A stretch of DNA of 64,000 nucleotides from Bugula neritina (lineage: Eukaryota; Bryozoa; Gymnolaemata; Cheilostomatida; Bugulidae), in the NCBI GenBank assembly GCA_964035545.1, contig OZ037766.1, positions 32,557,773 to 32,621,772 on the forward strand. Direction: 5' to 3'. A program made the position numbers and the translations under genes. Positions 36,142 through 47,000 of the stretch are shown one piece after another. Numbering within the stretch: the stretch's first letter is position 1; the number at the start of each line of letters is the position of its first letter. Below the pieces are notes generated by a model, which saw only the letters and a program-made list of their open reading frames with translations, ran no database searches and was not told the origin of the DNA.

Positions 36142-38072
36142 GTGACTGTCCCGTAGCGGGTGTATTGTACCCTCGCAGTACCATATCTATGCTCCAGCGA
36201 CACTTATGATATTCCACTCTACAGGGGGCACATGCAGTCACCTGCCACAGATTCTACAGATATGTGCATCTCCTATTGTATTTCAACTGATATTAAAACT
36301 CTTACTCATCCGCTGCTGCCGCTGCCTTCTTAGTGACAATGGCAGCATTGCGATATGCAATTCATACTTCTGCATTTTGGTTTTAGGAAAAGTACTTTTT
36401 GTTCCATTTATAAACTAGATTAGCTGTTGAAGGATCTTTAGTAAATTTAACAGACAGGTTGTGATGCAATAATATTATATATGGATGATAAAATCACATC
36501 ATCTTTATTATTGGTTGGTTTCAGCTCTCCTTGCTGTGCTCTATGTGCTCATTCTCACCTTATTATTCAATTCCCTTACAGTAAAGATAATGATAGTATT
36601 TTCCTTCTTTCTACAGAAATGTCTACTAAATTTAAATAGGCAATGATACTTGTAACAGTACGATTGGGTTACCCTGTCTTTCCAAATTTTTAACCAACTG
36701 AAATTTTATCATTGAATCAAATAGTTTGTTTAGAATAACTGGTTGCTATTTTCTTATTGGCTGTATTATACTCTTTTTGTTATTAGTATTATTCAGAATA
36801 AAATTTTACAATTGTATAGCTATCGGTTTATATGTTATTGGTTAGTTTGTCATTTCTATTTATGTCACAGTTAAAACATCCGCTAATAGATCAGTATATT
36901 GTTTGTAGCAATTAGTTTACATTTGTAATGAGTGAGTTAGTGGAGAGGTCTTGTTAAATATTACGGCATGTATATGGGAGTCGTCTGCTACCCTTTGATC
37001 TCTACACGAATAACTAGTTACACTTTCAGCTTCTTACTTATAGAGGATATGAAATACAGCCACAAGATTTCTGCCAGTTGAAAGGGCAACCGTGATTAAC
37101 TACATTTCTTTTGGTCTACTCTATTTGTATAATGAAAGTTCTTCATGGTTACGGGAAACAGATTACTACACTTCAAGTAGTTTGAATATATAGAGCTTGT
37201 GTCTGGCATTAGCTGGTGGCAGCGTTATTCTGGCAGCACAAGTTTTGTTCTCTCATAATCATCACTTACATTCTCTTTACCCAAACTAAAACAAGGGTTG
37301 CTAGATGGAAAAGGAGGGATGTTATCACGCATTCACTACAGACTGTTTACTAGAGAGCCTTTGTGCTCTTGCAAAAGTACTGGTGAAGAACATGGCTTCC
37401 ATGGATCAAATGTCCATCGAACTTATGGTGGTTTTTTCAAAATGTATTTCATCAAGTTTCTATTCATCATTGAAATTCATTTGTAGTTGATTGCTTTGTT
37501 TGTTTTCTCCTTTTAAACTGTTACCTTCAAAACTGAGTGTAGCCACCAAAGGTACAAGTTGGTCAGCTTGACCTATTTACAGTTTCTTGTGCATTCTCTA
37601 CTGCCTTCTCAGGAATTGTCTGCTCTTCACAATGAGCTTCTGGGGGGGGGGGGGCTCAGACAGTGTTTAACTCAGCTAACCCTGGTCATTGTTTTTGGTA
37701 CCACTTATTGCTGTGTCCTGAAACCAAACTGATGTCTCAGTTTGAGTGATTTTCAGTTTTGTAAAATGTTTATATTTTAAAAACAAATCAACAAAAAATA
37801 GGCTGTAGTTAGATGTCTACCGTCATAGATGCAGGTGACTCATGTATAACATGGAGAATAAATTGGCATAAAATCCTTTATATAGAAGTTATAAAATACT
37901 GTGTATAGAAACTATAAAATACTGTGTATAGGAACTAAGAAACGTGATATATAGAAACTATAGAATACCGCATATATAAAATATAGAATACTGTATGCAT
38001 AAAATATAGAATACTACACCAACAAGCATCAGGTTTCTACATTGAGGTGTGCAGTAAGTTTAATGCTCAGTT
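36142..38072. other. 3' flank of CORO7 and of the CCP receptor gene (convergent)
   Basis: No gene is supported. A plus-strand AATAAA at 36797-36802 is a likely CORO7 poly(A) signal. A minus-strand AATAAA (38072-38077) overlaps the stop codon of the opposing receptor gene. There is a 12-G run at 37643-37654 and an 18-21-bp degenerate repeat of TATAGAATACTGTGTATAGAA at about 37880-38015. Short open frames near 37300-37490 have no family signal. Confidence 0.5.
36797..36802 (+). terminator. Candidate poly(A) signal for CORO7
   Basis: AATAAA about 655 nt after the stop codon. An earlier ATTAAA near 36290 is an alternative. Confidence 0.4.
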
Positions 38073-41000
38073 TTATTCTTCTTCTGCTTCCATGAGATGT
38101 TTTTGAGAGTCTTGAATCTCTTCGTTAGAGTCTCTACGGCTTCTATATGAGCAAATAGTCATAGTTTCAGCTTCTGAGTCGTAGATTGGGTTAGACACTG
38201 GTACGAAGTTATGCTGCCTTTGCTTCCTATAACACAATATAAAATGCTGCCTTAGTATATGTTGATGAGAAAAAACCTAGTAGACTACTTGCTGGAGTAG
38301 AAAAACTAAACAACATGGGTATCTAAGATTTGATATATTCAAGTTATTAAACTACAACAGCCATAGGTAGCAAGCTCTGAAATGCTTCTAACTAGTGAAA
38401 TTCATTACTGTTTAATTATTAGTTATAGAACGTACCTCCTTTTTATCAGCATCCATATAATGATAGCAATGACAGCAACCACAAAGAAAGAGGGAATTAG
38501 AGAGCCAATTACAACAGATTTATCTTTCTTGCTAGAAAATTCCCTCTTTGCTGATGCAATTCTTTTAGCGTAATTACGCTGTGCTGGGCCCTCTGCTAAG
38601 CTGCTGTTCCTGCTCAATTCAACTGCTGCCTTAGATTTATTTCCAGTCAAGCTTTCTGGTGTAGATTGGTGAAATTGTTGTGTCGGTTTAGCTGTTACCT
38701 TCAACACAGAATATTTGTAACCAACATTTTTAGTTTCACTGACATTATTAAAAATCACTCTTCGACTACTCTGTGTTGTACTGCTGCTAGCGTAATCTGG
38801 ACTGATCAATGTCCATCTTTCTGAATTGGTTGGTTGTTTATAACGGGTATTGTCAGAATTATTAAAGATTGCATTTTCAGCTTGAAAAGGTGAAACAGTG
38901 CTGGAATTTATATCTTCTTTACTTTCTTTTGTCAGCTTCAGGTCCAAGTCTGTAATTTTCGATATTGACGAAGTGGTTTGCTGAGTTAAGACAGAAGTAT
39001 AATTTGTAGCAGAAACTGTGCTGGTTGATGTTAAAGTTTGTTTTGTTGTAAGATCAGATTTAGCAGATTGACTTAGGGTTGTGTTTGGTAGAGGAAAAGT
39101 GTTGGCTTCTTTGGGTTCCACTTCGGTCACACCCGGCTGTTCGGTTGTTGCAGCGAGTGTGTGCTTCTTGAGAAGAGTTTTTGTAGAAAGAGAAGCAGTG
39201 GTTGGACTTTGGGAAGTTCTATTACTTGTTTCTACTGTTGAGGTTGAAAGGACTTTCTTTTCTGTATACCGATTTAGAAAAGTTTCTGATGGCAGATAAT
39301 AAGTAGTGTAATTTTTCAGAGTTTCTGTGGTGCGTACAGTGGTGTCTGGGATCATTTCTGTGCTATGTACGGTAGTATCTGAGTTTGTTTCTGTGGTGCG
39401 TACAGTGGTGTCTGGAACTGCTTCTGCAATACTTACAGTAGTGCCTGGAACTGCTTCTGTAGTACTTACAGTAGTGTCTGGAACTGCTTCTGTAGTACTT
39501 ACAGTGGTGTCTGGGATTTTCTTTGCTGTTATAGACTTCTCATCATCCTCAGTGTACAGAAGCACTTCATTTGTTGCTGATTCGGTAGTAAACGCAGCTG
39601 TCAGCCTTTCTAAGCTAGTTTTAGCAGCTGTGGTCGTTTCTATTCCTACAAATAAAATTCATACATTTCTAAAAATAATTTCAATATTTTAGTTTACTAA
39701 ATTAATATAAATACACACCTGCAACAGCAAGTTTATGTTTATTTCTATATTATAATATTTAAAGCAAATTAAGTTGGGACTACCAATTTACATACATAAA
39801 AATTGCATCTATCAAAATCTGCAGAGATAGTTTATCTGCAAGTCAAATACACCTTCGTAGTTAAACGGCACCATGGTGAATTTTGTTCACATAGCATGAC
39901 TAACTAATTTATAAGCTTGGGTTATCTTAATGTGGCGCTGCTGTCTGGTAGAGATAATATTAAGCAAAGTCTAATCAATAGTAAGGCATGCCATACGCAA
40001 ACATAGCTTTGTTTCTTTGTCTTTTAATTTGGATTAACAGAACCATTTTTAATTCTATTAGATTTTAAGTTCTAGAAATAATGCTGTATTAAATAAATAG
40101 TATATATAGCCTTAATGGCTTTTCTTAGGCTTGCAACTATTATTATCATGTAACTTATCAATATTATACCTGCAGTTATTATATTATCATGTAATATATT
40201 ATACTTGTTGTCAAGTAAAGCTAATCATTCAAATAAAATTTGTTTCTTACAGCAAACAGCTTTTGGTCATAGCTCATCATATGATAGTGTTATACTGCAC
40301 AACATTAGCAAGTGAGATACAATCATTATTCAACTGAAAACATGCGTGCGTAAAGAATTTTTTGTAAAACAAAATTGCTTGCATTAGCAGCAGTACGTAT
40401 AGCTGATAACCATTGTATTTTCGGTTTTTTAATCTTCAAAAAGTCATGTTATAAAGGTCAGTGCTGCTCAAGTGTATTATGCAACAATTGATTTCAATCT
40501 ATATAAATGTTTCTGTTTCATTTGTACAAGTAACATGTTTTATGTATCATCACTTGGTCTGCAAAAATATTTGGAAAATAAATTAATTTAATGTACAGTT
40601 ATTTGCACTTTATTGTCAATTCATTTTAATATTTTGACACATTAAAGTATTTTATAGATTGAACAAACATGTATGCTTGTTTGATAGAGCCAGTTTGAAT
40701 TAATTTTAAATACCATATTATTGCAAAATATATTGAAGCCTTCTAAAGACATAAAATATTTCTAGGAAACTCCTGGTCATAAATAGCATTGAGTGACTGC
40801 ATGTAGCCTTGAGCTTAGCAAAAGACTTACCCCCTATTCACACTTACCGTATCGTACGCCGTAACAGCAAATTTTAGCGATTTTTGTTGACATCCGGGCT
40901 AAATCGCACTCCGGTATACGTTGCGGCGTTGATCAAGCAGTGCTTGATTCAGAAAATCACGGCGGGCTCCTATTGGGTAGAGTTGATCTGGTACTAAAAT

Positions 41001-44000
41001 TTAAAGAACATTTTCGCTAGTTTATTTTAATCGCTTATTTTTGATTCAATTTAACCAATTCAAAAGTTTTAAAAGATTAAAAAAATCTTTATCCGGCTTG
41101 TTTGAATTAAACTCAGCTTAAAAATCTAGCTTTCCCTAATTACAAAATCAAGCAAACCAAAAACTTAAAAATGATTTGGACGGCTTAAATATTCATTATT
41201 TAAATTAGTTTGCACAATTATTTTAAAAACGAATATATTTAAAAGAAAGATTCTTTTTATGTAATTGCTTTTATTTAGTAAATAGCATTTGTATAACATC
41301 TTTTGATAAAAATGTTGCGAATAATTTGTAAATAATATTCAACGGCGTTCAAATCACCGCAGACACGAGTTGGCTTTATTATGATTGGTCACAGCTCACC
41401 GTCATGCATGAACACCCGTTGACAAAATGCAACAGCGTCGCCATTTTATTTTTGCTGTTACGGCGTACGATACGGTAAGTGTGAATGAGGGGTTAACCGT
41501 TAGCATGCCTGCCGGTAAGCCAAGGGTCCCGGTAAGCCAAGGGTCCACGTAAGCCAAGGGTCCCGGTAAGCCAAGGGTCCCGGTAAGCCAAGGGTCCACG
41601 TAAGCCAAGGGTCCCGGTAAGCCAAGGGTCCCGGTAAGCCAAGGGTCCACGTAAGCCAAGGGTCCCGGTAAGCCAAGGGTCCCCGTAAGCCAAGGGTCCC
41701 GGTAAGCCAAGGGTCCCCGTAAGCCAAGGGTCCACGTAAGCCAAGGGTCCCGGTAAGCCAAGGGTCCCGGTAAGCCAAGGGTCCACGTAAGCCAAGGGTC
41801 CCAGTAAGCCAAGGGTCCACGTAAGCCAAGGGTCCACGTAAGCCAAGGGTCCCCGTAAGCCAAGGGTCCCGGTAAGCCAAGGGTCCACGTAAGCCAAGGG
41901 TCCCGGTAAGCCAAGGGTCCCCGTAAGCCAAGGGTCCCGGTAAGCCAAGGGTCCCCGTAAGCCAAGGGTCCCGGCTCGAATCCCAGTAGTGCAAAAGTTT
42001 TATGAAAACAAAATCCAACAACTAGTATATAAACCTCTCTTTACTCACCCTCGCATGTGGGTGGTGGACTCCAGTCCCCATCTACCATACAAGTGATAAA
42101 CTTCAGATCAGAAGTGGAGTAGCCAATCAGACACTTGTAGAACACAGTCTTGCCCACATAGAACCCAGTCAGAGACTTGATGTGAGCATTTTCAACTGGA
42201 GGGGGGATTCCACATCCTATAACTAATAGAGTATTGTTTCTTACCTTAAAGTAACTAAAGCTAGTTTGGTAGGTTAATTATTTACTGTATATAATAAGTC
42301 ATGGCTGAAATTTGCACTACAAGCTTAGACAGAACTTAAAGACTAAACTATATACACATAGACATTTTCAAATACATTTATATTATATAATAGCCATGAA
42401 ATCAAATTAAACACTATATCCATAGTTATATATAGTTGATTATACCATGGCACTCTGGTGGAATTGACCAATGACCATCTTTCTGACAGTATATAGTGCT
42501 GTTGCCAAATAGCTGGTAACCATGGAAACAGGTGTAAACAGTGATGTCATTATAATAGTGTCCACCCACTTCTCTTCTGCTATAACTCACAGCATATGGG
42601 TCCCCACACCTAGTTTCTATGTAAAACACGAGGCAGGTTAGATATATGTCTACGCTCATATACTATAGTTGTAAGGCTAATGCACCAAAGCTCTACAATA
42701 TTAATTGTATGCCATACACTATGTAGAATATTATACAGCTTGCTTTATTTCACACATCGTGAGGATTTTAAACTTCTGAGTATTAGTGTACTAAATTAAA
42801 AGCTGTTTAACAAATCTATAGGAGTTGTCATTGCTTTTACTTTCATGGTTTCTATAATTAAAATAAATTCAATTAGATTATATTATCAAGAAATAAAAAC
42901 TTCAGACTTTCTTTTAGGTAAATCGTTTGCTACTTTTGCTTTCAGTGAGTTGCTAGGCAAGCTGTTATTTTTTATGTTTCGGTGATAAATATTTGAATCA
43001 TATATTTTTGCCGTTATCAATCATTTATATTCTTTTCATTACTAAACATTTCTACAGCAGCTTTTGACGACTAGTCTTCGCCATATCTAATAATTTCAAT
43101 ATTTTCTCAATGTCTTTAAAGCAATTAAATGCAATTTTGTCATACCATGTTTTCTAACTGTGTTAACAAGATTACTCCAATGCTTATGATAGATTAGCTA
43201 GCTACGTACTTGTACAGTGGGGAGGTATAGACCACCCTAACGTGGGAAGGCATGTCACTTTTGGCTCACCAACTATCTGATACCCTGGTATACAAATATA
43301 CTTGACTATGCTGCCAACAACTGTCCCACTTGTTAGAGCTAGTTTTTCAGCATTTGCTATCTCAGGAGGGTCGGGGCAGCTTTTAGCTGTAACAAAAAAT
43401 AATGAATTTCTTATTGGAGAGCAAGCTAACATCTATATAGCGTTATAGCATCACACATAGTGCTCTTTGTACCTAAACACTCCGTATATACAGTATTATA
43501 ATAGAGAGAGATTTAGATGGTGTTATAATGACTATCATATAATGGAAAAGTTTAGTTTTATAAGTACTAACTTTGTATCTTGACTATAGACATATTAGGA
43601 GTAATGTAGGACACAAGTAATGTAGTACACAAGTAATGTAGGACAATTAGTTATAGCCCAATACTCATCAATATTTCTGTTGCTATGGTTACCTCTACAG
43701 ACTGGGGGGATTGACCAATGGCCATACACGAGACATTCTATTGTAGAGCTTCCTCTGATGTCATATCCTGCTTCACACTCGTATGTCACGTTGTCACCGT
43801 ATGAGTGCCCCGCAGTGAATGTCATGGCGTGAAGAACAGCTGGCGGTGGGCCACAAACTGTCTCTAAAAAATAATTGAACATAGTTAGTTTAGTAAATCT
43901 TGTGAGAAAATCATTTTTCAAATCACAGTTTTTGAGGCAGATGCTGCATTTAAAGAATTGATGAAAATTTTGATAAAATTATTTTAGTTGAAATAGTTCG

Positions 44001-47000
44001 ACATGCGATTGGAAGATTTTTCAAGCATCTAGATATAGAAGATTCACTCAGATATGAAAGACCCTATTTATAGAGCAGCTAAATACCACTATAGACCATC
44101 TATAGACCATTGTTAGATTAGTTTTAACATACTACTTATAGAACAGCTATAGATTGGTTATATAGAGCATAATATATGGATCACCTATAGATTGTCTATA
44201 ATATATTACTTGTAGAGAATTTATATACCACCTATAGAGCAGCAATAGATCACCTAGAACCTACATATAACCTATTTGTTAATCATTTATATAGACTATA
44301 AAGTGAGTGTTCAATAAGCTATATATAAACTACATCTAGTATATGGAGTAAGTGTTATATAATAAAAAGTGCTTATAACTTATTTCATAGTAAACCAAAA
44401 TTTATAGAATTAATTATAATTAACCTATGAAATTGTATTTGATATTTTAGAAACTTTTACTAATTCAGCCAAGCAATAGGTTTGCTAACAAACATAGTGT
44501 GCATGTATTTCAGCTAAAGTGGACTGAACTTGTAACTAGAAAAATTATAAAATATTCTAACTTAACAGCAATCAATTGAGACTGTTAAAATTATCATCGT
44601 CTAATCTAACGTCAAAATGGTGTCTAAATCTTTAACTGGACTTTTTTCATATCTCGAATTTTCTCACACATAACATTTCCAGACTTTGTGTTTTTAACTA
44701 ATAATAATATTTTTAGAAGAGGTTATGTAAAATGTGCTCACTAAAGCATAGCGGGGGTCTGGACCACGTCCCATCTTCTGTGCATCTAATAGCTGGTGAT
44801 CCCAACATGGTGTAACCAATGCTGTTACACTCGTAAGATATCTCTGAATCATAAGTTGTGTTGTATGTTTGCCTCAATAATCTTCCATGAGTCACAGTAG
44901 GGGGTAGGCCACAGTTTTTCTCTAAAAATAGCAAGAGTTTTAAATACACAGCAATGCAAACACTATACTACAGAAAGTTTTAGATGTTTTGACTTTATAA
45001 CATAGTACAGTCTTAAATAGTATATCGGAGTTGTTTTAAAATCTTATTCAAAGTTTCTGTTTATGTAATAAAAAGTTTCATGAATTGAATATTGATATTC
45101 AATTTAGCTTCATTAACATTGAACTACATCACACATGCATGTCAAAACTTCTTTAAGATTTCAACATATCAACACTTCTTTAACAATTCAACATATCAAC
45201 ACTTCAACACTTCCTCAACACTTCAACATATCAAAACTTCAACACTTAACAACATATCAGAACTTCTTTAACACTTCAAAAATTCAACACATCAATGCTT
45301 CAACACAACAACATTTAGCCACTTCCAATCATGTAAACCTAATTTAAACATTAAATAAATATTCTGCATTCAAATGGGAAAGGAACAACCAAAGTGTTCT
45401 CTTGCTTCAACAACATATTAATAATGTTCTACACACTAAATCAATACTCTATCATCAATGTAAACAATTGCGCTAGGTTGCTATGGGTAAAGTAACAGCA
45501 CAACTTACTGGAGCATGTTGGGGCTGTTGACCAATGACGGTTAGCTCGGCAGGTTATGATGGAAGACCCAGCAGTCACCTCATATCCTGGTAGACACGTG
45601 TATGACGTTGTGTCTTGGTAGTTAGTACCAGTGCTGCTTGTGGCAGCGCTGACGCTGTTGGCAACAGTTGGTGGATTACCGCAGCTAATCCCTACCAGGT
45701 GAAGCAAAGCTTGATTACACATATCATTGATTTACTAGAGAAAAGTGCGGCTGGCACTGTAACGCTAAATAACTAAAATATTTGCTACTCCCTGTGAAAG
45801 TTGGTCAGAATCGCTCTAACCTCTACTGAAAACGCAAATATTTAATCACATATTGGCTTGAAGTAATTTTTTGTGGTTTGCTTAAAATTGCAAAAAATTG
45901 AGGTTGTTAGCTTATTGAAAAAATGCTATAAGGATGTATCCTAAATAAGAAAAACATTTTGCAGATGAAGTTGAAAGGTTTTCAACTCTATGTTCAAATT
46001 GAAAATATAGATATGAAGAAATTAGCTTTATTTGGGTTTATTTACATTGGTATCAATTTCCAGCCATCAATGTTTTGCACAATAGAATTCTGTTTAAACT
46101 ATAGCTGTGTTAGCAAAAAAACACATCCGGCATCTATAATACTTTCAAAATATTATAATTTTTATTACCAATTATATATTTTAGATAAAGCACTGTTATA
46201 AGTATAAAATATGAAACTTGGAAAATATGATTTGCAGACATGAAAAAGCTGGCTAAATATCTGGAATATAAGACGGCTACTGCTAATGTCAAAACCATGT
46301 TTTCAACATGTGAAGGAATGGAATGGAATGGTATTTGCATTGAGTTTGCCATTTTGTTTAGTATGTTGACACCATGTTTGTTGAATTCTCATTATCAAAA
46401 GGGGTTTCCCTGAAGAAAAATTTTGCTGGTGGGAAAATCAGTTATATATACCACTGTTGAGTGAACACAGTGCTTCCGTTTATAAAATTCCACAAGCAGA
46501 TCATTCGAAGTTTAGTCCGACTGTTGCTCACATGGTGTTACTTAAGTGTTTATTCAATTACTCTGGTCCAGGGTTTATTTCTTGCAGAGAAGATATTGCA
46601 CACAAACCAGAAAGTTTGACAAGGATGACAAATTCTCTGGCAGCTTATTATTCATAGAAGTCACTAACATCTATCAGTGTTTCTCATGCTTCATCGCCCA
46701 GAGAACATTTTCACCAAGTACATTCACGTCAACATGCCAAGCTAGAGTACTACTGTTAACATTCTAATTAATTGCTCTATCACATGCTTGTACTGGCTCT
46801 TATCTCAGTATTTATTGATTGCAAATTAACCGAATTATTTAAATGCTTTAAGAAACCTTTAAACCTTTTAAAAAGCCTTTAAAAAGCAATATTATTATTT
46901 TTAAAAAATAACATTAAAACTACTATAAAACTGAATTGCCAAATCTCTGATAATGCTTTCAATATTGCAGATATAAATTGATAGTGTAGAAAAATTTGTT

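Noticed and set aside
37298-37490. Two overlapping short open frames downstream of CORO7
   Set aside because: They are about 60 codons, with no conserved motif and no convincing splice sites; they probably lie in the CORO7 3' UTR or flank.
39081-39692. Plus-strand Val/Ser-rich open frames opposite the receptor stalk
   Set aside because: They are mirror frames of the Thr/Ser-rich stalk exon; the minus-strand frame has the signal of a stalk, membrane span and spliced tail.
41402-42021. Three minus-strand open frames of 151-187 codons
   Set aside because: They are frame-independent translations of the 17-bp satellite in an intron, not genes.
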